From Pezicula radicicola (lineage: Eukaryota; Ascomycota; Leotiomycetes; Helotiales; Dermateaceae): a stretch of 64,000 nucleotides of DNA. The position numbers and the translations under genes are program-made. Below the pieces are notes generated by a model. That model was not told the origin of the DNA. It saw only the letters and a program-made list of their open reading frames with translations, and made no database searches. This document shows, in pieces, positions 23,484 to 35,162 of the stretch. The DNA lies in NCBI GenBank assembly GCA_003008705.1, contig PDUO01000009.1, positions 1,116,001 through 1,180,000 of the forward strand. The letters run 5' to 3'. The stretch's first letter is position 1. Each line of letters starts with the position of its first letter.

Positions 23484-26119
23484 ATGTCTCCTCCTAGACA
23501 ACCGATCGAAGCCATCAACCGTCCAGATGAGGTCGCGGGGGGTGAGGTGTCCGGCCAGACAGTAAAAGATGTTGAAACCAGTGTTGTGGGCGGTCAGGAG
23601 GGCACAGCAGGCGCAACAATCATAATGGGCAATAATAAAGACCAGAGCCTTGGTTCTCCACAGCGGTATAATGAAGCAGACGGAATGGCAGTAAAGTCTA
23701 CGATAAATGACTTGCACCATTCGGGGGGTGATGTCAAAGAGCCAAGTACCACACAGGAGGAGGTGGATTTCCAAGATGAGGCGCATACAGAAACAGATGC
23801 AGTTGATCCGATGGAATCATCTACAGCAACATTAAAACCAGCACCGATTTCAACCTCCAGAGAACCGCTGAAGTTACTGTCTCCGGGCGACCATACATAT
23901 TTGGACCCCACGCCCAAGACACCAACAGGATCGCAACCTCCCTCTCGATCAGCCTCAACCGCTACCTCAACACCACGTTATTCTCATGCAGGGGAAGTTA
24001 TAGAACGGTCACCGACGAGGTCTGATGCTGGTTTTGATGAAAAACATACCACGAGCGAGGATGAGAGAGAAGTTAATTCAAGGTCGGAAATTCAGAGTAT
24101 TATGGACCAGTTTAGTGAAGAAGGCCAAGGTCCAGGGCACGAAGAAGTCATGTCACCACGATTGGAAGTCGCTGGTCCCCTTCTGGGTACTCCTATGCAA
24201 CACCCGCCTCGCAAATCTAGCCTAGAGCCATTAAATATAGGTGCTCCAAGTACTGTGCAGCACTCACAGGATTTCCAAATCACACCTAAAGGCTCTCAAA
24301 ATCCTCAAGCATGGGACCCAACTGATATTGGTCCGACAGTTCCACCAAAACCAGGATCCATACACAGCTTCAGTCCGAGAAGGAACGAGGATCCATTCTC
24401 CAGTATGGACTCTCCAAGCACGCCATCGCTACATAGACCCCCTCCTCCTGAACCAGAGCCTGAACCAGACCTTCCTTTTGATTTCCATCGATTCTTAGAA
24501 CAATTGAGACATAGGACAGCTGATCCAGTAGCCAAATTCCTCCGGTCTTTCCTACAAGAATTTGGGAAAAAACAATGGATGGTCCACGAGCAGGTCAAAA
24601 TAATTGGGGATTTCCTGGCTTTCATAACTAATAAAATGGGTCAATGTGAAGTATGGCGTGAAGTTTCTGATGCAGAGTTCGACAACGCACGTGAAGGGAT
24701 GGAGAAGTTAGTCATGAATAGATTATACACACAAACGTTTTCGCCAGCGATACCGCCACCCCAACCCATCCCTGGATCAAAACCAAAGCGTAGAGGTGCT
24801 GAGCGCCCGATGGGGCCTGGAAGAAAAGGACAGCATCAAGAAGATATTGAACGTGATGAAGTCTTGGCACAGAAAGTCAGCATTTACGGCTGGATCAAAG
24901 AGGAGCATCTGGACATTCCTGCTGTAGGCGACAGCGGTAAAAGATTCTTAATATTAGCTCAACAAGGTATTTTTGATCAGCACTACTGTGCCTCGGGGCA
25001 GGCTGACGTTCATCTCAGAATTACTTAAGATCAAAACCTATAGGGCCCCACGCGATAAAATCATTTGCGTTCTGAATTGCTGCAAAGTCATATTTGGTAA
25101 GATATTGCCGGTACTTTTAGCAGAAAACAATAGCTAATACAGTACAGGCCTCCTCAAACACTCCAAGTCTGATTCTTCCGCCGACTCATTTATGCCTTTA
25201 TTAATCTACGTTGTTCTTCAAGCAAATCCTGAGCATCTTGTCTCAAACGTGCAATACATCCTAAGGTTCAGGAATCAAGATAAACTTGGTGGAGAAGCTG
25301 GCTATTATCTCTCTTCTCTGGTAAGCCGTAACATGTCCCGACGAGCATCTTGAGATTTTGAATTAACATGTGAAAAGATGGGCGCTGTGCAATTCATTGA
25401 GAATCTTGATCGAACAACCCTTACCATATCTGATGAGGAGTTTGAACGTAACGTCGAAGCTGCTGTTTCAGCTATTGCTGAGAAGCACCAGGCCGAGGTG
25501 GCTCAAGCTTCTTCTCCAACAATGCCAATGCTGTCTGAAAAGTCCACCTTGAGTCGACCCGAAGTGACACCTCGACATTCCATGGAAGGAGAGTCATCGG
25601 TTTCCCGGAAGTCAACATCTTCAAATGAAGAAAGTAGTGATGGGCTAGATGAGAAGGCTGCAATGAGTGGATTACTTCGGACCATTCAAAAGCCCCTGAC
25701 TTCAATTGGACGCATGTTCTCGGAAGAGGGTTCGTCGTCTCAAAGTGGACCAGCCAGGACTCCATTACCTGGAAATACACCCCGAATGACATCATCCCCA
25801 CGTATGAGCACTGATAGGCCACGCAGCTCTCACCGTATGGATAGCAGTCAGGCCAGGGAAAGAATGACCGCAGAAGATGCAGCGGCGAGACAGGCAAGCG
25901 CGGAGGCGGCGGAAGCTCATCGTTTACAACGAGCAGAGCATGCAAATGTTGTTGAGACTCTAGCTGGCATGTTTCCAGACTTAGATCGGGAGATTATTAG
26001 TGATGTGGTGACTCAGAAAGGTGGCAGGTACGTTTGCAAGCGATATCTCATATCTAGCCTCACTAACTGATAGTAGGGTTGGTCTTGCTGTGGACGCATG
26101 TCTTGCTCTTAGCTCTTGA
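23484..26119 (+). CDS. VPS9: VPS9-domain guanine nucleotide exchange factor for Rab5/Vps21 with CUE domain
   Basis: Exons 23484-24966, 25019-25096, 25148-25320, 25378-26027, 26077-26119; 808 aa in this model. The first 300 residues are disordered (Ser/Pro/Glu). A helical bundle follows (DPVAKFLRSFLQEFGKKQW), then the catalytic VPS9 domain: [57 protein letters not shown], and GGEAGYYLSSLMGAVQFIENLD across exons 2-4. After a second disordered region comes a C-terminal ubiquitin-binding CUE domain (VVETLAGMFPDLDREIISDVV, ending CLALSS). Vps9 activates Rab5-type GTPases on endosomes and feeds endosome-to-vacuole traffic; CUE binds ubiquitinated cargo. The start is uncertain: an upstream 44-codon frame (23345) may be the real N-terminus, but no good intron joins it. 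Confidence 0.92.
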
Positions 26120-26629
26120 GGAAGTTGAGGGCAACAGGATACTTTACACTTGGATTCCTTAAATGAATCCATTGGGCTCGCAAACGGAAAGGTGGAAGCA
26201 TTAGAGATTGCATGATGATTTGAGCGTAAGCATTAGGTGTTCTCATTTGGTATATCCATACATAGCGTTCGTGGTTGGGATGTTCAGTTGGCGAGCATAG
26301 AGAGAGGTTCGCAACCAATGTACTCAAAGCCATGTGTTCAGGAGCTTGAAACTCTGTACGAAAGTATACAAGTGACTGACCCCTTGAACTTTGCCTCGTA
26401 TTACGGAGATTGTCTGATCTTAGTCCTTCTCTAGTCCTTCTACCTCCGTGCCTACTGTGCCTGCTTCGACTTAGATCTCAGCCTTCTCTTCTAGTGTTGA
26501 TAAAAATGAACCTTAACCGAGTTTGGTGGCTCGCGACACCCCAATACTTTAATTTTGGATGTTGGCAGATAACCTCACCATACCTCTGATTACCTAACCA
26601 ACACCTAGCATTGTTACTTCTCTCTCAGG
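26120..26629. other. Intergenic, VPS9 3' flank and promoter of the next gene
   Basis: Tandem genes on the plus strand flank this 510-nt stretch. No coding or repeat feature seen. Confidence 0.45.
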
Positions 26630-29155
26630 ATGGCGAAGAAGAAGGGCAATAAGAGTCCTCCGAGTGAGGACCACTCTGGTGATGCCGTTTACGAAAGGGA
26701 AAGTGCAATTCCACCCCCACCGTCGCCGGGTGTTCAGCCTTCCTCGTCATCGGGGCGGCAGGCCAAAACCACGCCGTCGACTTCTGCCCTCATTATTTGT
26801 CGCAATAAGTAAGTTTATTGTCAAACATTCACTCAAGCACGCCTTTTTTCGACTTCTATGTGTTTGCGTATAAGAAGACTACTCGGCGCAGCCGCATTGC
26901 AATGCAAAGAATCAATCTCGAGTCGCGATGGGCATTGCGGCACATGCTAATATTTGGGTTCTCAAAACTAAATCCTGTCTAGACATTGGCGTTACATATC
27001 TTCCTTCCACGGCCCATGGCTTCAATTGCCCCCAGAGGTCCTCGAGAGCCTCGCCAACAACAACTATAACCTCCCCCGTCCGAGACCCATTGACCCCGCG
27101 GTCTTCTTCGACCTTTTAAAGATTCGGAAGCTGGTCGATGATGCTACGAACCTTGCTGTACGCGCTGCAAGCGGCGTGACCTCATCCTCACTACAAAACT
27201 CACTTAATGCTGGCAATGGGCTGATGGGCAATGGTGGTCGGGAATTGGGACTCGGGTTGGGGGGTGGTGGTGGGAATGCGAAATTGTCTCGGGAACGGAA
27301 ACATCGAATGAGAGAGCAGGCTACGCAGAAATTGTCTAGAGCATATCATTTGGATGAGATCGCATGTAGTGTTGCGACGATGCAGTCTGCTTCTACACTA
27401 GAGGATGTGGCCCAACTTGTCTTACAACGAAGCCCCCTCGACCCAGATGCAAAATACGTACACTTCTTTCATGAAAAGATCCCTTCACGCCAGCTTGCAG
27501 AATGCACCAGTCTCCAGCCGCTCGATGAAATAATTGCAGATAGACCGAGTGAAGCGGAGATCTTGCGGACTCGCGCTGTCACTAAAATATTCAAGGACGA
27601 TTATGTTGGCTCGGCGCAAGATCTCACCCAAGCGCTACAAGTTTGCAGATACTATCAAGGTCAACATAAAGCTGGACGTCAACAGTTGCAACTAGCAAGC
27701 GAGGCTGCCGCTGAAGCGCAGCGCAATAATCGGTGGAGGGAAGAGATCAAGCTGGACGAGGAAGACCATCCAAGCAGTCTTGAGCCTCAGCTACTATTCC
27801 ATCGTGCTGGTGTATACTTGACAATTGCTTGCCAACATGTCAATGAAGCATTGCCTCCACTAATGAAGAAATCTCCAAATGGCGTCAAAGCGATGAACGG
27901 CAAGCATGTCAATGGAGAAGTCCCACCCGCGGAGCCAGTTGAGATGACCCAAGCTGAGAAGGAAGCACATAAAAAGCGCCTCGAAGCCCGTAAAATCGTC
28001 AAGACCAATGCCAAAAGAGCCCTGAGAGACTATGTTTCTTATCTGTCACATTTCGATTATACTCCTGGTCTTTCAGATGAGATTACTGATGAATTCGTAA
28101 AAAAAGTAAATCAGGCAGCGAATGGATTCAAGATCCCTCGGTCAGCAGCTCAAAGTAAGAGCCTGGACCTTGAAAGCAATTCTTCGTTGAGTAATGGGCA
28201 GCTCTCTGATGCTCTCGTTCCTCATAAGAACGGTCTCACAAGCCGCAATCGCCCACAGCCAGGTAGTTCCCGTAATGGAAATGTAGACCTCCCCAGTCTT
28301 CCTCCACCGGTTGTGCATCAAATATCAGCACTATTCTCAGCTACGCCACCAGCAGATCTTCCACCCTATCCAGAAACTAGTCAAGCCCTCGCAACTAAGC
28401 AGCAGTTGCAAAAGTCACAATCTGAGGCTGCTAAAGCAATACTAGCTCAAACGGATTGTCACGAAGCCCTCACCTATCACCCTCTTCTTACAGATGCTCT
28501 GCATTCTCTCTTGCTTTGCCATTGCCTAGTGCAAACATCGCCAAAAGAACTTCAGCGTCATGCTCACATGGTTGCTAGGCTTGCAAGAGTATGCGATGGG
28601 TACCCTATATTCCAAGCAGCTCGCTCGCCTAGTCGTGCTGACTGGATCGAGGTTGTCCGCCGTGCGGATAACTGGATTCAACTTCAGCAATCATGGGAAT
28701 CTCTCTGTGCCCCAGCACCCCTCCCTGGACAAATGCCTCAAAATCAACAGAAAGAAAGTCCAGCAGAAAAAAAGGAGCGCCTCAAGCAACAAGCCATTAT
28801 GGAAGCATTGGAGGATGATCGTGTTCACGATGAGGCTAGCTTTCACGCAGCCGTTGCTGCAAGACAGCGTAGACAAGAAGAAGAAGCAAGGAAGGCTGAA
28901 GGCCGCGAGATGCCAAAGCGCTGGGCTCAGGAAGACGGAAAGGAATATCCTATTAGCACGGATAGAGCTCAAGCCATTGTCAGGTGGATCAGAGAAGCTC
29001 CTCTTGGCGGCGAGGGAGGAACCCGCAAAAAAAAGAAGGGCGCGAAGTCTGCTTCCAAAGGGAAGACTAAGGGGGCTGTTGAAGACGATATCGCCGAATT
29101 GAGAGTGGATGACAATAATGAGGTGTTTGAGCAGGTTGAAGAGGAAGTCGAGTAA
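26630..29155 (+). CDS. Conserved ascomycete protein, helical repeat (TPR-like), unknown function
   Basis: Two exons, 26630-26808 and 26983-29155, give 783 aa; the intron is 174 nt and the junction yields CRNKHWRYISSFHGPWLQLP in frame. The N-terminus is basic and Ser/Pro-rich. A Gly-rich loop (about residues 100-125) is followed by a long helical region with alternating Ala/Leu helices resembling tetratricopeptide repeats (SEAEILRTRAVTKIFKDDYVGSAQDLTQAL). A mid-protein low-complexity linker follows, and a second helical region (SQALATKQQLQKSQSEAAKAI). The C-terminus has Lys-rich KKKKGAKSASKGKTK followed by an acidic tail. I recall homologues annotated loosely as 'histidine kinase group protein', but no kinase motif (H box, N, G1/G2) is visible, so that name should not be trusted. 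Likely a scaffold protein; function unknown. Confidence 0.75.
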
Positions 29156-29532
29156 TTGAGGCCGGGAGGAACTATGTAAAGAGTACTTGTAGCTAAACCG
29201 TGGTTACGCCTAGAAGCGACCACATTGCGATGAAGCGGGCAAGCTAGTGATTGCCTTCCACGGTACTGTTGTAAATATACCTCGCTCTGTCTCTTGAGCA
29301 GTGCAGACCTGCAGAGTAGCATTGAGCGCGCCAACCAAGTTGAATCCGCGGTCTAGACCTCAAAATTGGTACGAGGATGATGATCACTGAAATCTCACAT
29401 TATTCAAGGATGTGTAGCAGATCAATGTCATTCATAAAGGGTGATGACAGCCCTGATATGTCTATAATTACAAGGCGCACCATGCAAGCCATAAGCCATG
29501 CCAAACTCCTCCGCAACCTAACAATAGTCGAA
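29156..29532. other. Convergent intergenic region before RPT5
   Basis: The 3' ends of the helical-repeat gene and RPT5 face each other. No further feature seen. Confidence 0.5.
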
Positions 29533-31083
29533 TTATGCGTAGAAGTTGACGGTCTGTTGAAAATGGTTAGAAATCGTCCTCGATTATAAAGTGGATATAG
29601 GAGCCATACCTCTTTTTTCTTGGCTTGCACTTCTGCAATGGCATCAACGTAATGTTCATGACTGATCTTGTTCTTTCCCATTCTTAGTGCAATCATGCCT
29701 GCCTCTACACACACGGCCTTAAGTTGAGCACCACCAAACTCGTCCGTACTTCTCGCCAATTCCGGCCAGTTTACCGCATCATCAACAGTCATCTTTCTGC
29801 TGTGGATCTTCAGGATCTGGGCTCGGGCTTCCTCATTTGGTAGAGGGAACTCGATCTTTCTGTCCAGACGTCCAGAACGTAGTAAAGCAGGATCGAGAAC
29901 ATCCACGCGATTTGTGGCAGCAAGAACCTTGATACGGTCGTCCGATGCAAAACCGTCAAGTTGGTTGAGTAGTTCCAACATGGTTCTCTGCACTTCTCGA
30001 TCTCCGCTCTTCTCGCTATCGAAACGCTTTGTACCAACGGCATCCAACTCATCAATGAAGATAATCGCAGGAGCCTTCTCTTTCGCTAAGGCAAAACAGT
30101 CTCTGACCAACTTGGCACCATCACCAATGAACATCTGCACAAGTTGGGGTCCAGCCAATTTCAAGAAAGTCGCGTCGGTTTGTGCAGCACATGCTCGAGC
30201 AAGAAGTGTCTTACCAGTCCCGGGAGGACCGTACATAAGAGCACCTGTGGGATATTAGTCTTGGCTCCAGATATTTGAATAAGCTATATTACCTTTAGGA
30301 GCTTTGATACCAATCTTCTTGAAGCGCTCGGCCTCCTTCATGGGCCAGACAATTGCCTCCACTAACTCCTCAATCTGCTTGTCCAAACCTCCAACATCAG
30401 TGTACTTCTCTGTTGGTTTCTCATCAACCTCCATAGCCTTGACTCTGCTGTCATACTCTGCAGGCAGTGTATCCAACACCAGGTATGAATCCTTGTTCAC
30501 GCCAATAAGATCACCTGGCTTCAGCTGCTCTGGATCAACAAGACCAATCAGAGGTAGGAATATAGTTTGTCGAGTTGAAGTCTTGATAACCGCGGATTTC
30601 CCTACTCTTGTGGCATCAAGATCGATATTGGCACCTTCTTCAGCAGATTCGGCAGTCGGGTCAAGGTCAAGAAGTTCAACAACATTTCCAACGAGATATG
30701 GTAATTGTCTGTGAACATGTCAACCACAAGTCATCAAACAACCGCCCCACACCATCATTATCAGCGTACCTGTTATTTTCAATCTTGTCCAAGTTGTCCT
30801 TGATCTTCTCTCCCATCGACGCCTTCTCGTGTGATAAACGCTGGAACTCACTCTTCATTATCCGCGAGTCGTTCTCGAGAAGTCGTCTCCTAGTAAGGAT
30901 GTCTTGCGTGCTCAAGCTGTATATCTCCTCATCTATGGGATCTTCCTCCTTCTCCTCAGGCTCTGCATCCTTCATCTCCGCATCACCATTCTGGTCGGGC
31001 TTCTTCTTGTCCTTGTCGCCATCGTCCTTCTTGTCTTCCTTCTGCTCGCGCTCAAGATCATCGAGATCTTCTAATGTAGACAT
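29533..31083 (-). CDS. RPT5: 26S proteasome regulatory ATPase Rpt5 (subunit 6A)
   Basis: Four exons on the minus strand: 30770-31083, 30293-30708, 29610-30244, 29533-29553; 461 aa. The N-terminus is acidic and coiled-coil forming ([21 protein letters not shown]), followed by an OB domain ([15 protein letters not shown]), then the AAA+ ATPase: Walker A GPPGTGKT, Walker [12 protein letters not shown], the ISS region and arginine fingers [16 protein letters not shown], then the small C-domain [18 protein letters not shown]. Rpt5 is one of six base ATPases that unfold substrates and dock into the 20S core. The last exon is only 21 nt and encodes just TVNFYA and the stop: it carries the entire HbYX tail that inserts into the 20S alpha ring and opens the gate. 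It is divergent from the TFIIB gene. Confidence 0.97.
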
Positions 31084-32335
31084 TTTGAAATGTAGTTGGA
31101 AGGTTCAGGGGTGGAAGGGTGTTAATGTAAAGAAGTAAGAGAGCAGTGGGGATGGTTGGAGTGTGGTGGTTACTTGTTGATAGAGAGCTTCAAGCTACCT
31201 TGGAGGTTCCATGAGGCTTACGCGATTGCAGCTGGAGCCTTTTCGTATCGATCACGTGATGAGATCCAACGCGATGAAAGCGGCGCACGCAAAGAAGCTC
31301 TCATAGAAACATGCTTTCGAGTATCGAGACTAATTATCTTTACTTCCTACTTTTGTACATCTTCGCTCCTTGTTAAAAATTGCCTAATTCTGATATGCTT
31401 AGTGATATGTGTAGACTTTTTCAGTGACTCAAAAATAACTAGCCAGGCCAGGTCTGCTGCTTTATACAGTCATGCTATGATTACATAAACCTCTAGTGCA
31501 TGATCGGTCCAGGCATGCTAATAATATGGTCAGCCGCATTCTCCAGGCTTCTCTCTTCACCTCCTCTGCAACGCTCGTCGCCACCACGAAGAACGTCACA
31601 ACCACTCTCGTTTTCAAGAATATACAAAGCTGCCGGTCATCTTTCCAGCGATAGCGATTGTTTGACGACTTCAACGACCGAGGCAACCTTTCCCAGACCC
31701 CTTTATTGGCCGTCCTGAGAGACAAAGGAAGACAGAAAGACATCCGGTCGGGAGGCACAGCGCTCGAATATATTCGCAATAGATGCAGTGATCCATAATC
31801 TACAATCTGCAATACGGAGTGTGACCGCCTACGTTCTTGGATTAGCGAAGTTTGGACGAGGTATTGATAGAGGTTTTTGCTATTGTAGTGAATGTGAAGG
31901 TGAAGACGTTGTGGGAGTCTGTTGTCGATATTTCCTGCCACTGAAAGCGCAAACTCAACCAACATTCAAACCACGCTCAACACACAATAATATCGTCAAA
32001 TACCGCTAGGGACTCATCAATCTAATCATCATCTGCGCAATCATTCACTCATTTGTTCGACCCTGAAGATTCCAGCGCACCTGTGAATCTTCCCACCGTC
32101 GACTCAGGACGAGGACTCCAACTCTCCAAAGTCCACCAATACCGCCAAAACGCATTCCCTACTCTTTCAGAAGTTTCACACCACCAAACTTTGCGAGAAA
32201 CCGACCAAGGATATCAATACTCGTCTTCTGATATCACGGAAGAGAAGAGAGATTCGCAAGCGTATTAAAGCGACAAAGAAGTGCGTGTTCAAGGCAGACG
32301 ACAATATCTACATTCCAAAGCCGTACAAACCAAAG
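31084..32335. promoter_or_regulatory. Divergent region RPT5 / TFIIB, with CACGTG palindrome
   Basis: About 1.25 kb separates the two start codons. A 10-bp palindrome atcacgtgat lies at 31251-31260, 168 nt upstream of RPT5. The TFIIB side carries a long leader; frames at 31788-32268 show no domain. No GGTGGCAAA proteasome element seen. Confidence 0.45.
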
Positions 32336-33458
32336 ATGATGGCCAATTCAATGCCCCCCGAGAAGGGGGCAGGCGAGCAATGGGCGGAAAACCTAAATCA
32401 GGTCATGATGTGCAAGGACTGCAAGGAATTTCCACCAAACCTTGTCGAGGAATTCTCATCTGGTGATATGGTGTGCGGTTCTTGTGGCCTTGTCTTGGGT
32501 GATCGCATTGTTGACACTCGGTCTGAGTGGCGAACTTTCTCCAACGACGACCAAGGCACTGATGACCCTTCTCGTGTCGGTGATGGCGCAAACCCGCTTC
32601 TAAATGGTTCTCAGCTTCAGACCACCATTGCTTTTGGTGATGGCAATGCTCGAAGCCGTGATCTTCACCGCGCTCAAGGCAAATCCTCCACCGACAAGGC
32701 TACCAAGGGTCTCCTTGCTGCATACAAAGAGATTGGTGCTCACTGCGACGCCGTCAACATCCCCAAGAACGTCTCTGATACCGCTAAGCACCTCTTCAAA
32801 CTCGTCGATGACGCAAAAGCTTTCAAGGGCAAGGGACAAGAAGCTATTATTGCCGGCTGCATCTTCATCGCCTGTCGCCAGTGCGGCGTTCCCCGAACAT
32901 TCCGAGAGATCTTTGCTCTGACGAAGGTTTCCAAGAAGGATATTGGCCGAACTTTTAAGGCTTTGGAGAAGTTCTTCGCTTCAACGAGTGAAGGAAAAGA
33001 GGCTGTGGCCAATGCTGCTGGTGGTAAGTTATTTACACTTGACTTTTTTCTATATTCTTGTATGTTGACAGTCCCTTCAAGCATCCCTCGCACAGACAGA
33101 CAAGTATGTTTCCACTACCTCGACGAATGCCGAAGCCCTCTGTCTTCGCTACTGTAGTCAACTTGGTCTCAAGAATCAACAATTCGTCAAGGTCTCGCAA
33201 GGTCTCGCTGAAAAGATGTCCACCGTCGGTGATCTCGCCGGTCGTTCACCCCTATCAGTTGCAGCTGCATGCATCTATATGGCGTCTTACTTGCTTGGTA
33301 AGCCCAAGACTCCTAAGGATATCGCCAGCGTTGCTGGTGTCAGTGATGGTACTATCCGCACTGCCTATAAGTACTTGTACCAGGATCGAGAGAGATTGAT
33401 TGAGCCCGAGTGGATTGCAAATGGCAAGGGTAGCATGGACAACCTTCCGGTCAGCTAA
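32336..33458 (+). CDS. SUA7: Transcription initiation factor IIB
   Basis: Two exons, 32336-33023 and 33082-33458; 354 aa. An N-terminal zinc ribbon is formed by CKDCKEFPPNLVEEFSSGDMVCGSCG (C-x2-C...C-x2-C). The B-finger/reader-linker SEWRTFSNDDQGTDDPSRVG follows, then two cyclin folds: DKATKGLLAAYKEIGAHCDAVNIP..., with IIAGCIFIACRQCGVPRTFREI, and the second repeat with LAGRSPLSVAAACIYMASYLL and ASVAGVSDGTIRTAYKYL. TFIIB bridges TBP-promoter complexes and RNA polymerase II and sets the start site. The frame is open upstream to 32285 without an ATG; the first ATG in frame (32336) is chosen and gives an N-terminus of typical length. A second ATG follows immediately. Confidence 0.96.
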
Positions 33459-33909
33459 ATGGGTGATACCATAAGGGACTGGTTTTTCACGGGATACTGG
33501 TTGGGAACATCTAGTATTTGCGTCAATGCGTTGTTTTTCATGGTTGCTACTAGATGCGACGGGAATGTGGTTGACACTTCCGAGTATCACAGCATTGATG
33601 ATTTGTATTGCTAACGGAGGATTGGCTTTGATCGTCGATTATGCAGCAGCTATTATATAGCGAGCAAAACAGTAGCTTGTAGAAATACAGCCACCTTCTC
33701 TTGACTTTTGAACTTTTGTGGCCACTTGTGCCGTCCCTTGCATCTCCAGCTGACTCGTCCCTCGGCCATTGAATCTTGTGGAGTCACTCAGAAAGTCTTA
33801 GCTGTAATCTAACGGTTGCTGACAGAAGCTGGCTATTGACTTATTGAGCTATCAAGTTATTCTCTGTTGCCTCCTGAAAAACTGCTCTATCAACCTTCTA
33901 ACTGCCCGT
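33459..33909. other. Convergent intergenic region TFIIB / NADAR gene
   Basis: 451 nt with two 3' ends; no additional feature seen. Confidence 0.5.
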
Positions 33910-34523
33910 CTACTCTGCCTCTTCCTCTTCCCTAATCCGCTTCCTAGCATCCATCAGCGCTTTGCCTAGCAAGTTCAATCCCCACCTCTTGCGATTCTTC
34001 TCTGCATACGCCTCTCCAAACCCAATACCCCAAATACGATCTCTCGGGGAGGCTTCCACCAGTTCCCTCTCTCCCGTGGCTAACAGATTTATTTTCAGAT
34101 CATCACCTTCTACACAATGCACAAATTTGTGATAATTGCCCTCTGTCACAATCCGCAAACGATTCTCATTCCAGATCTTCTCATCAAAGTTCTTGACACA
34201 GCGCCCTAGTGCTTTTTGGTCCCTGGGTGTATCGGCCTCTAGGATCATGGCTGCTATATCTGTATCAGAGAACAGAAGCGCCTTTTGGTGCATCATATAT
34301 CTATACCATCGTGAGCTGGACTTTTGTGGCTAAGACTTGCTTTGGGAAGGCGCTCTTACTGTTCTGCAGTTTTGTATATGAGATTCTCATCGCCCGCATG
34401 GAAAGAACTTGGGTACCACTGAGAGAGGAACTTCCATGGCGACGCATCCTTTTTTGCACCGCCGTAAAAGTATATGGTTCCTGTATTTGTGTCCGGACTT
34501 GAATTTGAGCTTGGACTAGACAT
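33910..34523 (-). CDS. NADAR/YbiA-like (DUF1768) protein
   Basis: Two exons on the minus strand: 34360-34523 and 33910-34300; 184 aa. The order of conserved blocks fits the NADAR superfamily (COG3236, DUF1768): IYFYGGAKKDASPWKFLSQWYPS, then NLIYKTAEQYMMHQKALLFSD across the intron, then DEKIWNENRLRIVTEGNYHKF, LLATGERELVEASPRDRIWGIGF and GLNLLGKALMDARKRI. Characterised members such as bacterial YbiA are N-glycosidases that remove damaged early riboflavin intermediates, while others act on ADP-ribose derivatives. The fungal protein probably performs metabolite repair in the cytosol. The start is the Met of MSSPSSNSS; the frame is open further upstream, but that stretch lies in a promoter-like AT region. 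Confidence 0.9.
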
Positions 34524-35162
34524 TTTGCCAAACCTCCAGTGCTCTAACAATAATCCCTTCTGTATAGATACTGTAGAGGAGAATATTGTAAGGGATGAAC
34601 TGCTGTGCTGATTCCTGGTAGCTGTGATGTAGCGGTTCGCATATATACTAGGGTGTATGATACTAATACGACCAGTCAAAGGACAATATGGCGAGGAGTC
34701 ATTGGCCGCATAGTAGGGCCTTCCGTGGTAGTCATCGTGAACTAAGCCTTAAGCTCAGCCTTGCTAAAGTCTTAAGCCATGCCAGTTGAGGTTGCGATGA
34801 CTCGTTTCATTCTGCAGGCCACATCTTCTCATGGACTACAGCGTCAGTTTTCACAAGACTTAAGATGGTACTCTCTGACTACAAAATGGTCGTAAAAGTT
34901 GCGTGTTGAGGAATCTTGAAAGCGACGGACTACTGTATCTGTATCTCAGGATGGTCAGTGCCGAAAAACAGACCAGCCGACGGGACCTCGGCATTGTTGA
35001 CCTTTATGTGGGGGAGACGACATAAGATCTGGGGAAGCTCCAAACGTCGTCCTTATATACTATACCACCATAACAATACCAATTCCACCTTTCAAGCTCC
35101 TAGCACCTTGGATTATCCCCTCTAATAGCCCAACTCTTCAATTCGTATACACATCCTCCAAA
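34524..35162. promoter_or_regulatory. Divergent promoter region NADAR gene / MaoC hydratase
   Basis: 639 nt separate two divergent start codons. No recognisable gene inside; short open frames at 34916-35125 lack features. Confidence 0.45.
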
